From: JAFAZJ01 sp050183765
GTDB lineage: Bacteria > Pseudomonadota > Alphaproteobacteria > Reyranellales > Reyranellaceae
Assembly: GCA_050183765.1 (NCBI GenBank)
Contig: JBFXAZ010000012.1
Location: 13,070-77,069, forward strand
Length of the DNA stretch: 64,000 nt
Direction: 5' to 3'
Shown: piece by piece, positions 1-8,824 of the stretch
Position numbering within the stretch: the first letter of the stretch is position 1
How the letters are laid out: each line of letters begins with the position of its first letter
The notes under the pieces: model-generated
What the model saw: only the letters and a program-made list of their open reading frames with translations
What the model was told of the DNA's origin: nothing
Database searches by the model: none
Program-made: the position numbers and the translations under genes

Positions 1-832
1 CGCTGATCGCCGCCACCGACAGCGCGGCGTACATCGTCTTCGGATCGTGCGGGCTCACGCGCACGTCGCGCGCGTAGGTCAGCGGCGAGAAGCTGCCGAT
101 GCCCATCTCCTCCCAGTGCTCGCCGCGGTCGGGGCTCCGGAACAGGCCCATGCGGTTGGCGAGGAACACCGTGCCGGGTTTCGCCGAGCTGATCGCCAGC
201 GCGTGGCTGTCCATCATGCCCTCGGTCTCGGTGTCGCTGACGATGCGGCTCTTGAACTTGTCCTGCTTTGTGAACTCCAGCAGCTGCTCGTTGCAGCCCT
301 GCCAGGTCTCGCCGCCGTCGGTGCTGCGCGACAGGCCGCCGACCTCGAAGGCGGCGTAGAGCGTGCCGGCATCGTCGGGGTCGAGCGCCAGTCGGATCAC
401 GCGGCAGGGGAAGCTCATCTTCACCATGCCCTTGGGCTCGGGCACGTTGAGCGCCGCCCAGGTGGTGCCGCCGTCACGGCTGCGGAACACCTGCGTGCCC
501 TGCGTGCCGACATAGATGGTCCTGGGATCCTTGGGATGGATCAGGATCGACCACACCAGCCGGTTGTCGCCGGGCAGGTTCAGCCGCGTCCAGGTCTCGC
601 CGCCATCGGTGCTGCGATAGGGGCCGTCCTGCGTGCCGACATAGACGGTATCGGACGCGCCGGGCTGCACGACGATGCTGCGCGCTTCGACCTGGGCGGG
701 CAGGCCCTTGCTCAGCGCCGACCACTTGCCGTCGGCCATGTCCATGCGGAACAGCCCGCCGCTGGCGCTCGCGCCCGCGCTGTTCGAGCCCGCCACGACC
801 GGCGCCGCGCCGGCGAAGACATACGTGCCCAT
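1..832 (-). CDS. BNR/Asp-box beta-propeller protein (partial, runs off window)
   Basis: The minus frame is open from an ATG at 832 to the window edge, about 277 codons with no stop, so the C-terminus is missing. Four Asp-box motifs are visible (STDGGETW, SRDGGTTW, STDGGETW, SPDRGEHW), each before a 'TIYVGT' or 'TLYAAF' beta-strand. This is the sialidase/VPS10/YCF48-type propeller architecture. A GGAGG Shine-Dalgarno lies six bases before the ATG. No signal peptide is evident. Asp boxes are structural and do not by themselves prove glycosidase activity, so a photosystem-stability-factor-like or exo-alpha-sialidase-like label would be only a fold assignment. It is transcribed away from the gene at 981. 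Confidence 0.85.
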   Translation of the reverse strand, partial: MGTYVFAGAAPVVAGSNSAGASASGGLFRMDMADGKWSALSKGLPAQVEARSIVVQPGASDTVYVGTQDGPYRSTDGGETWTRLNLPGDNRLVWSILIHPKDPRTIYVGTQGTQVFRSRDGGTTWAALNVPEPKGMVKMSFPCRVIRLALDPDDAGTLYAAFEVGGLSRSTDGGETWQGCNEQLLEFTKQDKFKSRIVSDTETEGMMDSHALAISSAKPGTVFLANRMGLFRSPDRGEHWEEMGIGSFSPLTYARDVRVSPHDPKTMYAALSVAAIS

Positions 833-980
833 GGTTTCCTCCGATTTCGTTGGCGCAACGCTACGCCTGCGCGCGGCGCGGGGGAAGGGCGCAGCGCACG
901 GCTTTGTGAGGCGCCTGAAGCAAGCGTGAAACAAGACGTCCGTAGTCCTGATCGCTTGGTCTGCGAACGAGGTGATGGCG

Positions 981-1628
981 ATGGCTTACGGCAACCTCAA
1001 CCCGGGCGTGATCTTCATCCGCTGCCTTGACGGCGCGACGCTCAAGCCAGTGGAAGGCGCGACCGTCCTGCTGACATGGCTGCAAGCCGACGCCGCGTTC
1101 GGCGGCCGCCTGCAACTGTACGACGAGAAGGGCGAGATGACGGCGGCGCCGTCGGCCGAGACCAGCAAGTCGGGCGTCGCGCCGCTGAAGTTCTTCTGGG
1201 ATCCGGCGAAGATCGGCGAGGCGCAGAGCGTCAGCGATTCGCCCGCGATCCGCGTGTCCGCCGTCGGGCCGGCCGCGCGCTACGGCGGCTTCTTCACCTC
1301 GACCCGCGTCAACGACCTGTACTTCACCACGCGGGTCGGCAACGAGCATGTCTTCCTGTGCATGAACTTCGGCGCGGCATGGAGCGGCGGCAAGGGCGCG
1401 TTCCAGTTCAACTCCGGCGCCAGCAACGCCATGGACGCGGCCAGCAAGGTCAAGGACATCATCGACTGGTCGTGGAAATGGGAGGACGCCTGGATCAAGG
1501 CGGCGGCCAAGGGCGGCAAGTTCTCGCCCTACATGCCCAAGCTGGTGGACATCGTGAACAACCGGCCGACCCCGGAACTCTACGCCTTCGTCGGTGGCTT
1601 CGACGTCATGATGGACAGGCAGGCTTGA
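981..1628 (+). CDS. Hypothetical protein, 215 aa
   Basis: I do not recognise a family. The protein starts MAYGNLNPGVIFIR and is rich in short beta-type stretches with few long hydrophobic runs, so it is probably soluble. No signal peptide or membrane segment is visible. The frame is also open from a GTG at 972 and an ATG at 975, but the GAGG at 969-972 is eight bases before the ATG at 981 and too close to the others, so 981 is preferred. It is divergent from the BNR gene and stands alone. Codon use matches the high-GC surroundings. The segment VEGATVLLTW near residue 25 resembles a carboxypeptidase-regulatory-like beta-sandwich, but this is weak. Confidence 0.7.
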   Translation: MAYGNLNPGVIFIRCLDGATLKPVEGATVLLTWLQADAAFGGRLQLYDEKGEMTAAPSAETSKSGVAPLKFFWDPAKIGEAQSVSDSPAIRVSAVGPAARYGGFFTSTRVNDLYFTTRVGNEHVFLCMNFGAAWSGGKGAFQFNSGASNAMDAASKVKDIIDWSWKWEDAWIKAAAKGGKFSPYMPKLVDIVNNRPTPELYAFVGGFDVMMDRQA

Positions 1629-1699
1629 AGTCGCTCGACGCTTCCGTGCGCTCGACGCGCCGGCACGGGCAGACCGCGGCGTGGCGCAGGTCGCCGATG

Positions 1700-1849
1700 C
1701 TACTCGCAGGCCAGTCCGGGCAGGTGGCGGGCGCACTGCGCTATGTACAGCGGCTCGCCGCCGTCGAAGACGTCGGAGGGATCGTCGCGGGCGCTTTCGC
1801 AGGCGGCGAGAAAGCTCAGGCCAAGCAGCAGGGCAAGGATGGTACGCAT
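1700..1849 (-). CDS. Small lipoprotein, 49 aa
   Basis: The peptide begins MRTILALLLGLSFLAACESA: basic start, hydrophobic core and a textbook lipobox (L-A-A-C, Cys17). The mature part would be only about 33 residues and includes two further cysteines (QCARHLPGLACE), possibly a disulfide. A membrane-anchored lipoprotein of unknown role is the best call. It ends 71 bases from the convergent gene at 981-1628. A shorter frame at 1855-1947 lies just upstream on the same strand. Confidence 0.6.
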   Translation of the reverse strand: MRTILALLLGLSFLAACESARDDPSDVFDGGEPLYIAQCARHLPGLACE

Positions 1850-1854
1850 GGCAG

Positions 1855-1947
1855 TCACCGTGGCGGCAGCACGGCCGTCACCCGCACCGCGTAGGTCACG
1901 AAGGCCGAATAGGCGATGAACAGGGCGGTCTGGATGCGGTCGCTCAT
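1855..1947 (-). CDS. Possible 30-aa membrane peptide
   Basis: A minus-strand ATG at 1947 opens a 30-codon frame, MSDRIQTALFIAYSAFVTYA then a basic tail, ending five bases before the lipoprotein start at 1849. The middle is hydrophobic enough for one membrane segment. No convincing Shine-Dalgarno precedes the ATG. The close spacing to the next gene favours translation coupling, but the frame could be chance. Confidence 0.3.
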   Translation of the reverse strand: MSDRIQTALFIAYSAFVTYAVRVTAVLPPR

Positions 1948-2034
1948 AGCCGCACAACGCGCGGGCCGGTCGGCCGTTGCGGTATGGCGGGATTAAGGCG
2001 GCCGACGGCGTGGAGAATGGCATAGGATGCGCCG

Positions 2035-2883
2035 ATGCGCATGATCCTGGTCCTGTTGAGCCTGCTCGCCGCGCTGCCGGCGGGGGCGGGCGAGATTCGG
2101 CACATCCGAGTCGGCGGTGTCGATCGCACCTACTATCTGCACGTGCCGACGACGGTGAAGCCCGGCGCGCCGCTGGTGATCATGCTGCACGGCGCGACAG
2201 CGGATGGCCGCAACGACGTGCGCCGCTACGGCTGGGAGCACATGGCCGGCCAACGCGACTTCGTCATCGCCGGGCCGGACGCCCCGACCTTGCGCGCCAA
2301 CGAGCCGGTGAGCGACCAGAACTTCCGTACCTGGAACCACGGCAGCCACCACACCGCGAGCAACGTTACGGTCAGCGACGACGTGGGCTTCATCGCCGCG
2401 ATGATCGACGAGATCGCGCGCCTGAGCGCGATCGACCGGCGCCGCGTCTATGTCGCGGGCTTCTCCAGTGGCGGCTCGATGGCGCACCGGCTGGGCATCG
2501 AGCTCGCGGGGCGCATCGCCGCCATCGTCGCCGCCGCCGGCGGCCTGCCGCCGACCTACGGCAAGCCGGCGCGCGCCATGCCGATCCTGATCGCCGCCGG
2601 CGATCGCGATCCGGTGACGCCGGTCGAGGGCGGCAGCCGCTTCGTCGCCGATTCGCATCGCGTCACGATCGACAAGTGGCGCGCGCTCGACGGCTGTCCC
2701 GCACCGCGCAAGGTGCCCTCGGCGCCGGATCTGCTGATCGAGGTCGCGGCGCCGTGCCGCGACGGCAGCGAGGTCCGCTACATCCGCATGCTGGGCGTCG
2801 AGCACGAATGGCCGCGCACCCGGCAGATCGACCTGACCGACGAGAGCTGGACATTCTTCCAGCGCTTCAGCCTGCCGCGCTGA
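2035..2883 (+). CDS. Secreted LpqC/PHB-depolymerase-like esterase
   Basis: This is an alpha/beta hydrolase of the LpqC/poly(3-hydroxybutyrate) depolymerase type, expected to cleave an ester outside the cytoplasm. Residues 1-19 form a signal peptide ending AGAGE. The oxyanion region is VIMLHGATADGRND. The nucleophile elbow is GFSSGG with Ser144. The acid is in AAGDRDPVTPVEG and the histidine in GVEHEWP near the C-terminus. At 282 residues it has the normal length for a single-domain member without a substrate-binding domain. AGGA at 2024-2027 supports the ATG at 2035; a second ATG at 2041 is possible. Feruloyl esterase or another substrate cannot be excluded. Confidence 0.85.
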   Translation: MRMILVLLSLLAALPAGAGEIRHIRVGGVDRTYYLHVPTTVKPGAPLVIMLHGATADGRNDVRRYGWEHMAGQRDFVIAGPDAPTLRANEPVSDQNFRTWNHGSHHTASNVTVSDDVGFIAAMIDEIARLSAIDRRRVYVAGFSSGGSMAHRLGIELAGRIAAIVAAAGGLPPTYGKPARAMPILIAAGDRDPVTPVEGGSRFVADSHRVTIDKWRALDGCPAPRKVPSAPDLLIEVAAPCRDGSEVRYIRMLGVEHEWPRTRQIDLTDESWTFFQRFSLPR

Positions 2884-2904
2884 GCGGCGGCGCCTCGATC
2901 GGCG

Positions 2905-3876
2905 TCAGGCGCGCGCGTCGGCCAGATGGCAGGCGACGTCGCGGCCGTCGATCGTACGCAGCGCGGGTACCTCGACGCGGCAGCGATCGGTGGCGAGCGG
3001 GCAGCGCGGGTTGAAGGGACAGCCGCCCGGCGGGTTCATGGCGCTGGGGATTTCCCCCTGCACCGCGGCGCGACGGCGGCGCTGGCCGGGGCGCGGCACG
3101 GGCACCGCGGCGAGCAGGGTCTCGGTGTAGGGATGCAGCGGCCGGCGGTAGATCGTCTCCTTGTCGCCGATTTCGACGATGCGGCCGAGATACATCACCG
3201 CGACGCGATCGGCGATGTGGCGCACGATCCGGAGGTCGTGCGAGACGAAGACGTAGCTCAGGCCGCGCTCGCTCTGCAGATCGCGCAGCAGGTTCACGAC
3301 CTGGCCCTGCACCGACACGTCGAGCGCCGAAACCGGCTCGTCGCACACGATCAATAACGGATCGAGCGCCAGCGCGCGGGCGATGCCGATGCGCTGGCGC
3401 TGCCCGCCGGAAAACTGGTGCGCGTAGCGGGTGCCGTGCTCGGGCGCGAGACCGACCATGGCCAGCAGCCCGGCCGCGCGCTCGCGGCAGTCCTTGCGCG
3501 CCATGCCGGCCAGCCGCAGCGGCTCGGTGACGATCTCGTGCACCTGCATGCGCGGATTGAGCGAGCCGTAGGGGTCCTGGAAGATCATCTGGAAGCGCCG
3601 GCGCAGCGCCTGCAGCGCGCTGCCCTCGGCCGCCGCAAGGTCCTGGCCGTCGAAGATCACCGAGCCGGCGGTAGGCTCGAGCAGGCGGATCAGCAGGCGG
3701 CCGAGCGTGGACTTGCCGCAGCCGCTCTCGCCCACCAGGCCCAGCACCTCGCCGCGCGCCACGCTGAGATCGACGCCCTCGACGGCGCGCACCGTGCCGA
3801 TGCGCGTGATGCCCAGCGCGCCGCCCAGGACGGGAAAATGCTTGGTCAGCCCGCGCGCGGCGAGAAGCGCGCTCAT
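2905..3876 (-). CDS. Peptide-type ABC transporter ATPase, OppF/DppF-like
   Basis: This is the second ATPase of a dipeptide/oligopeptide (or nickel) importer. It shows Walker A GESGCGKST near residue 50, the signature FSGGQRQRIG, Walker B LLIVCDEP and the switch histidine in FVSHDLR. The C-terminal oligo_HPY extension contains CPFNPRCPLATDRC, a cysteine-rich stretch typical of this subfamily that often holds a 4Fe-4S cluster. The 323-residue length is normal. Its start overlaps the end of the companion ATPase by four bases (ATGA), so the two are translationally coupled. The permeases and binding protein are in the divergent operon from 6399. Confidence 0.93.
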   Translation of the reverse strand: MSALLAARGLTKHFPVLGGALGITRIGTVRAVEGVDLSVARGEVLGLVGESGCGKSTLGRLLIRLLEPTAGSVIFDGQDLAAAEGSALQALRRRFQMIFQDPYGSLNPRMQVHEIVTEPLRLAGMARKDCRERAAGLLAMVGLAPEHGTRYAHQFSGGQRQRIGIARALALDPLLIVCDEPVSALDVSVQGQVVNLLRDLQSERGLSYVFVSHDLRIVRHIADRVAVMYLGRIVEIGDKETIYRRPLHPYTETLLAAVPVPRPGQRRRRAAVQGEIPSAMNPPGGCPFNPRCPLATDRCRVEVPALRTIDGRDVACHLADARA

Positions 3877-4847
3877 GCCGCCTGCTCCAGTGGGCGGATG
3901 CAGGCGGCGACATGACCGGGTCCGAGCGCGAGCAACGGCGGCTCGGCGGCGCGGCAGGCCTCGATCGCGTGCGGGCAGCGCGACGCGAAGCGGCAGCCCG
4001 CGGGCAGGGCGGTGGGCGCGGGCACCGTACCTTCGATCACCGCGAGCCGCGCGTTCGGGCCGGCGTCCTCGTCGGCGACGCAGCGCAGCAGTGCGGCGGA
4101 ATAGGGATGGGCGGCGGCGGCGAACAGTCTCGCCGTCCTGGCGCGCTCGACCACCCGTCCGGCGTACATGACGACGACGCGATGCGCCTGCTCGGCGACG
4201 ACGCCGAGGTCATGGGTGATGAACAGGATGCCCATGCCGAACTCGGCCTGCAGGTCGGCGAGCAGGTCCATGATCTGCGCCTGGATGGTGACGTCGAGCG
4301 CGGTGGTCGGCTCGTCGGCGATCAGAAGCGCCGGCTCGCAGGCGAGTGCCGCCGCGATCATCACGCGCTGCCGCATGCCGCCCGACATGCGGTGCGGATA
4401 GTCATCGAAACGGCGCGCCGCCGAGGGGATGCCGACGCGATCGAGCAGGGCTGTGGCACGCGCCCGCGCGTCGCGGCGCGACAGCCCGCGATGCAGGCGC
4501 AGCGGCTCGGCGACATGCGCGCCGATCGACAGCAACGGATTGAGCGAGCTCATCGGCTCCTGGAAGATCATGGCGATGCGGTCGCCACGCACCCGCGACA
4601 GGGATCTTTCGTCGAGCCGCGCGAGATCGCGGCCCTCGAAGCGGATGGCACCGCGGGTGACGCGGCCCGGTTCCTGCAGGAGCCGCATGATGGCCAACGC
4701 CGTGACGCTCTTGCCGCTGCCGCTTTCGCCCACCAGGGCGACGGTTTCCCGCGCATCGACGCTGAAGCTGACCCCGTCGACCACCGTGACGGGCGCGTGC
4801 GGCGGTCCGAATGCGACAGCGAGATCGTCGATTTCCAGCAATGCCAT
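3873..4847 (-). CDS. Peptide-type ABC transporter ATPase, OppD/DppD-like
   Basis: This is the first ATPase of the same importer. Walker A is GESGSGKSV, the signature is MSGGMRQRVM, Walker B is LLIADEPTTALD and the switch is ITHDLG. The C-terminal extension carries CRFASRCPHAIEAC. The ATG at 4847 (MALLEIDDL) is the family-typical start; the frame is open 12 codons further but that part is unlike the family. The protein has 324 residues. It is the first gene of a two-gene minus operon, and 81 bases separate it from the divergent DUF1028 gene, so one control region probably serves both directions. Confidence 0.93.
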   Translation of the reverse strand: MALLEIDDLAVAFGPPHAPVTVVDGVSFSVDARETVALVGESGSGKSVTALAIMRLLQEPGRVTRGAIRFEGRDLARLDERSLSRVRGDRIAMIFQEPMSSLNPLLSIGAHVAEPLRLHRGLSRRDARARATALLDRVGIPSAARRFDDYPHRMSGGMRQRVMIAAALACEPALLIADEPTTALDVTIQAQIMDLLADLQAEFGMGILFITHDLGVVAEQAHRVVVMYAGRVVERARTARLFAAAAHPYSAALLRCVADEDAGPNARLAVIEGTVPAPTALPAGCRFASRCPHAIEACRAAEPPLLALGPGHVAACIRPLEQAA

Positions 4848-4872
4848 TAAATTGACCGGACATTTAGACATT

Positions 4873-4901
4873 GATCCATACAATAGGCCGATCTATGGTT
4901 C
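4873..4901. promoter_or_regulatory. Inverted repeat in divergent ABC-operon promoter region
   Basis: Two eight-base arms, GATCCATA at 4873-4880 and TATGGTTC at 4894-4901, are inverted repeats with one mismatch and 13 bases between. They sit in the 81-base gap between the ATPase operon and the DUF1028-to-monooxygenase operon. The GntR-family regulator at 9687 in the second operon is the obvious candidate ligand-responsive binder. The assignment is inference from position and symmetry only. Confidence 0.3.
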
Positions 4902-4928
4902 GGACAAGCGTTGGACAGGGGAAAAGCA

Positions 4929-5675
4929 ATGTTGGGGCCACTCGGCGAGGAGTTCTCGACGTTCGCGATTTCGGCGCGCTGTGCGCAGACGGGAAAGTTC
5001 GGCGTGGCGATTTCGACGCGTCCGATCGGCGTCGGCTCGCGCTGTCCGTTCGTCAAACCCGGTGTCGGCGCGGTGGTGACCATGGCGGTCACCGATCCGC
5101 GGCTGGGTCCGTTGGGCCTGCGGCTGCTCGAGCTGGGCTACTCCGCCAAGAAGACGCTCGACGAGATCGCCGCCAGCGACCCGCATATCGAGCACCGGCA
5201 GATCTCGGTGATCGATCGCGACGGCAACGCCCTGGCGCGCACCGGCGACGACAACCACGACTGGTCGGGCCATTTCTGCGAACCCGGCATGGTGGCGATG
5301 GGCAACGGCCTGATTTCCGAGCGCACCGCCTCGGCGATGGCCGACACCTTCCGGCAGATGCAGGGCGACGATCTCGAGGGGCGGCTGATGGCGGCGCTCG
5401 AGGCCGGGCGTGACGCCGGCGGCCAGCATGGCGGGCAGCACTCAGCGGCGCTCGTCGTCTATCGCCAGCACGAATATCCGCTGGTCGATCTGCGGGTCGA
5501 CGAACATGTCGAGCCGATCGGCGAGCTGCGCCGCGTGTTCGACCTCTACCGGCCGCAGATCGAATACTACGAGACGCGGCCCTGGCAGCCGGCGGCGCTG
5601 GGCGTCGTCGAGGATTGGGTCGAGGCGCGCGCCAAGGCCAGAGCGAAGGCCAAGGCGCAGGCGGGCACGCCATGA
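4929..5675 (+). CDS. DUF1028 family protein, copy 1
   Basis: The family (PF06267) has an N-terminal-nucleophile-hydrolase-like fold and no firmly established reaction. The opening FSTFAISARCAQTGKFGVAI and the block GVGAVVTMAVTDPRLGPLGL are family hallmarks. The C-terminus carries PLVDLRVDEHVEPIGELRRV and a lysine/alanine-rich tail. The ATG at 4929 is chosen because AGGGG lies seven bases upstream; a TTG at 4911 is less likely. It overlaps the next gene, a second DUF1028 protein, by four bases. Position at the head of a peptide-transporter operon suggests action on the imported compound, possibly amide hydrolysis. Confidence 0.88.
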   Translation: MLGPLGEEFSTFAISARCAQTGKFGVAISTRPIGVGSRCPFVKPGVGAVVTMAVTDPRLGPLGLRLLELGYSAKKTLDEIAASDPHIEHRQISVIDRDGNALARTGDDNHDWSGHFCEPGMVAMGNGLISERTASAMADTFRQMQGDDLEGRLMAALEAGRDAGGQHGGQHSAALVVYRQHEYPLVDLRVDEHVEPIGELRRVFDLYRPQIEYYETRPWQPAALGVVEDWVEARAKARAKAKAQAGTP

Positions 5676-6352
5676 CCTTCACCGTCGTCGGCCGCTGCCC
5701 ACGGACCAGGATGCTGGGGGTCGCCATGGCGACGCACGCGCCGGCGGTCGGCAACCGCTGCCCGGTGGTGATCCCGCGCATGGCAGCGGCCTCGGTGCAG
5801 GCGATCGCCGATCCGCGCCTGACCTTGCTGTGCACCAGGCTGATGGGGCTCGGCTATCACGCCGGCCGCATCATCCACGAGCTCGAGAGCAGCGATCCCA
5901 ACGCGCAGCTGCGCCAGATCGGCGTGGTCGATGCGTGGGGCAACGCGGCGGCCATGACCGGTGCGGAGAACGGCGCCTATGCCGGCCACATCATCGGCGA
6001 AGGCTGGCTGGTGATGGGCAACGGCATCGTCGGCCCGCAGGTCACCGAGGCGATGGCGCAGTCGATGCGCACGACCGGCGCGGAGCTGCTCGAGGAGCGG
6101 CTGGTGCGCCCCGTCGAGGCCGGCGGCCGCGCCGGCGGCCAGGCCGACGGGCATTTCTCCTCCTCGATCCTGGTCTATGGCGACGAGCCGTTCGCCTACA
6201 TCGACCTCAGGGTCGACGTGCACGATGAGCCCATCGGCGAATTGCGCCGGATCTTCGAGTGGTTCAGGCCATTGCTGCCGTACTACAGCGAGCGACCCTA
6301 CAACCCGCGCCTGCCGCGGGACGATCGCTGGCGCGCGCAGCAGCGGACATAA
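5672..6352 (+). CDS. DUF1028 family protein, copy 2
   Basis: This tandem paralog of the preceding gene opens MTFTVVGRCPRTRMLGVAMA and keeps the family blocks PAVGNRCPVVIPRMAA, IADPRLTLLCTRLM and FAYIDLRVDVHDEPIGELRR. At 226 residues it lacks the lysine/alanine tail of copy 1. The ATG at 5672 overlaps the upstream stop (ATGA). The copies differ widely, so the duplication is old and the products may form a heteromeric enzyme; that is inference. A 46-base gap precedes the binding-protein gene. Confidence 0.88.
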   Translation: MTFTVVGRCPRTRMLGVAMATHAPAVGNRCPVVIPRMAAASVQAIADPRLTLLCTRLMGLGYHAGRIIHELESSDPNAQLRQIGVVDAWGNAAAMTGAENGAYAGHIIGEGWLVMGNGIVGPQVTEAMAQSMRTTGAELLEERLVRPVEAGGRAGGQADGHFSSSILVYGDEPFAYIDLRVDVHDEPIGELRRIFEWFRPLLPYYSERPYNPRLPRDDRWRAQQRT

Positions 6353-6398
6353 GCGGAGGAAACCAGAAAGAGGTGTCGCCAACGATCTGGAGGTTCTG

Positions 6399-7895
6399 AT
6401 GCGTGGGGTGTTTAAGACCATGATGGCGGCGGCGTTCGCCGTCGCGGCGGGCGTGTCGTCGGCGCAGGCCGAGAAGGACACGCTGGTGGTGGGCGCGTCG
6501 CTCTTCACCGATTCGATCGCGCCGACCGGCGGCGCCTATATCACGCTGAGCCTCTGTTACCAGACCTGGGAGCCGCTGGTCGCGCGCGACCACGACGACA
6601 AGCTGGTGCCGGTGCTGGCCGAGCGCTGGGAGGCGATCAGCCCGACGCAATGGCGCTTCCACCTGCGCAAGGGCGTGAAGTGGCACGACGGCACGCCGTT
6701 CACCGCCGCCGACGTCAAGTTCACCATCGACTACATCATCAATCCCAAGCAGGTCTACGCGCGCAAGACGCGCATCGCCGGCGTCGTCGGCGCCGACATC
6801 GTCGACGACTTCACGGTCGACATCCGGACCGCCCGGCCGGCGCCGCTGCTCCTGCGCGGCATGGCCGACATCCCGATCGAATCGAAGGCGCATACCGAGA
6901 AGGTCGGGCAGGCCGCGGCCCACAAGGTGCCGATGGGCACCGGCCCGTGGAAGTACGTCGAATGGGTGGCCGGCGACCACTACGACCTGGCCGCCAACGA
7001 GAACTACTGGGGCGGCCCGCCGAAGATGAAGAAGCTGCGCATCCGCGCCATTCCCGAGGGCGCCACGCGCGTCGCCTCGCTGGTCGCGGGCGAGACCGAC
7101 ATCATCGAGGAGGTTCCCGTCGACCTGCTGCCCTCGGTCGAGAAGCGCAAGAACCTCAGGATCGACGCCGTCGAATCGTCGGTGAGCCTGGTGCAGACCT
7201 TTGACACGCGCAAGCCGCCGTTCAACGACGTGCGCGTGCGCCTGGCGCTCGACTACGCCATCGACAAGCAGACGCTGCTCAAGCAGATGCTGGGTGGCTA
7301 CGGCTCGGTGCTCGACGGTCAGCTCGTGACCAAGAACACCTTCGGGTACAACCCCAAGATCAAGGCGCGGCCCTACGATCCGGCCAAGGCCAAGGCGCTC
7401 CTGGCCGAAGCGGGCTTCCCCAAGGGCTTTCAGAACAAGATCAACACGCTGTCGGGCCGCTACCTGTCCGACGTCGACATCGCCAACGCCGTCGCCGGCA
7501 TGATGAGCCAGGTCGGCGTCAACACGACGGTCAACGTCGTCGAGGGCGGCGTGTGGTCCCAGCTCGACCGTGCCCGCGACCAAGGGCCGATGTACCAGGT
7601 CGGCTGGTTCAGCGTCGGCGACGCCGACTTCAATACGGTCTGGTACACCGCGGCGGGCAAGCGCAACTACTGGAGCAACGCCGAGTACGACAAGCTGTGG
7701 CTCGAGGCGCGCTCGACCATGGACGAGGCCGCGAGGCTGCGCAATTACCACCGCATGATGGAGATCATGCACGAGGAGGTGCCGTCGATCTTCCTCTTCG
7801 GCCTGCCGCGCATCTCGGGCCGGTCGGACAAGGTCACCGGCTGGCGTCCTTCGCGCGATTCGCTGCTGCGCCTGCACGACGTGAGCGTCAAGTAG
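6399..7895 (+). CDS. ABC transporter substrate-binding protein, family 5 (DppA/NikA-like)
   Basis: This periplasmic binding protein belongs to a peptide-type importer. Residues 1-24 form a signal peptide (hydrophobic AAAFAVAAGVSSAQA, cleavage before EKD). The mature protein has the family-5 blocks LAERWEAISPTQWRFHLRKG and HDGTPFTAADVKFTIDYI, then the later NDVRVRLALDYAIDKQTLL. Its 498 residues are normal. CTGGAGG ends five bases before the ATG at 6399. Two permease genes follow directly and the two ATPases are divergent upstream. The substrate cannot be read from sequence. Confidence 0.93.
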   Translation: MRGVFKTMMAAAFAVAAGVSSAQAEKDTLVVGASLFTDSIAPTGGAYITLSLCYQTWEPLVARDHDDKLVPVLAERWEAISPTQWRFHLRKGVKWHDGTPFTAADVKFTIDYIINPKQVYARKTRIAGVVGADIVDDFTVDIRTARPAPLLLRGMADIPIESKAHTEKVGQAAAHKVPMGTGPWKYVEWVAGDHYDLAANENYWGGPPKMKKLRIRAIPEGATRVASLVAGETDIIEEVPVDLLPSVEKRKNLRIDAVESSVSLVQTFDTRKPPFNDVRVRLALDYAIDKQTLLKQMLGGYGSVLDGQLVTKNTFGYNPKIKARPYDPAKAKALLAEAGFPKGFQNKINTLSGRYLSDVDIANAVAGMMSQVGVNTTVNVVEGGVWSQLDRARDQGPMYQVGWFSVGDADFNTVWYTAAGKRNYWSNAEYDKLWLEARSTMDEAARLRNYHRMMEIMHEEVPSIFLFGLPRISGRSDKVTGWRPSRDSLLRLHDVSVK

Positions 7896-7905
7896 GCGAG
7901 CGGCC

Positions 7906-8820
7906 ATGCGCTACCTCCTGCGGCGGCTGCTGCTGCTGCCGGTGCCGCTGGTCTTCGTCATCGCCTTCGTCTTCGTCGTGCTGCGGCTGACGGGCGATCC
8001 GGTGGCGATCTATCTCGGGCTCGACGCGACGCCGGAACAGGAGGCCGTGCTGCGCGCCGAGCTGCATCTCGACGAGTCCCTGCCGGTGCAGTTCGGCTAT
8101 TTCCTGCTCGACCTGGCGCACGGCGACTTCGGCACCTCCATCCAGTTCAAGCAGCCGGCGATGGAGGTGGTGGCCGAACGGTTGGGCTCGACCCTGCAGC
8201 TGCTGGCGCTGGGCCTGGTCCTGGCCGTCGTGCTCGGCGTGCTGGGCGGCGTCGCCTGCGCGGTGTGGAAGGACAAGGTGCCCGACTTCGTCATCTCCGT
8301 GCTCGCGGTCGCCGGGCAATCGATGCCGAGCTTCTGGCTCGGCATCCTGCTGATCCAGGTCTTCGCGCTGGACCTGCAATGGCTGCCGACCTCGGGCAAG
8401 GGCGGCTGGGAGCACATGGTGCTGCCGGTGATCACGCTCGCCACCTTCCTCGTCCCCAACTTCATCCTGGTGATGCGCGTGAGCGTGCTGGAGACGGCGC
8501 GCGAGCAGTTCGTGATCACCGCGCGGGCGCGCGGCGCGGGGCCGGCGCGCGCGCTGTGGCTGCACGTCATGCCCAACGCCATCAATCCCGTGGTCAGCCT
8601 GATCGGCCTGCAGCTCGGCCGGCTGATGGGCGGCGCCGTGGTCACCGAATCGATCTTCGCCTGGCCGGGCGTCGGCCGGCTGATGGTCGGCGCCATCTTC
8701 CAGCGCGATGTGCCGATCGTCATCGCCGCGGTGTTCATCGTCGCCGTCACCATCGTGCTGGCCAACCTGGTCGTCGACCTGGTGCAGGCGGCGATCGACC
8801 CGCGCATCCGGATGCATTGA
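7906..8820 (+). CDS. ABC transporter permease, DppB-like
   Basis: This inner-membrane subunit has the DppB layout: an N-terminal membrane helix, the segment DPVAIYLGLDATPEQ, then five more helices. The EAA-type loop lies in VITARARGAGPARALWLHVMPNAINP. It is 304 residues long, begins ten bases after the binding-protein stop and ends four bases before the second permease. It pairs with the 8825 product to form the channel. Confidence 0.93.
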   Translation: MRYLLRRLLLLPVPLVFVIAFVFVVLRLTGDPVAIYLGLDATPEQEAVLRAELHLDESLPVQFGYFLLDLAHGDFGTSIQFKQPAMEVVAERLGSTLQLLALGLVLAVVLGVLGGVACAVWKDKVPDFVISVLAVAGQSMPSFWLGILLIQVFALDLQWLPTSGKGGWEHMVLPVITLATFLVPNFILVMRVSVLETAREQFVITARARGAGPARALWLHVMPNAINPVVSLIGLQLGRLMGGAVVTESIFAWPGVGRLMVGAIFQRDVPIVIAAVFIVAVTIVLANLVVDLVQAAIDPRIRMH

Positions 8821-8824
8821 TCCG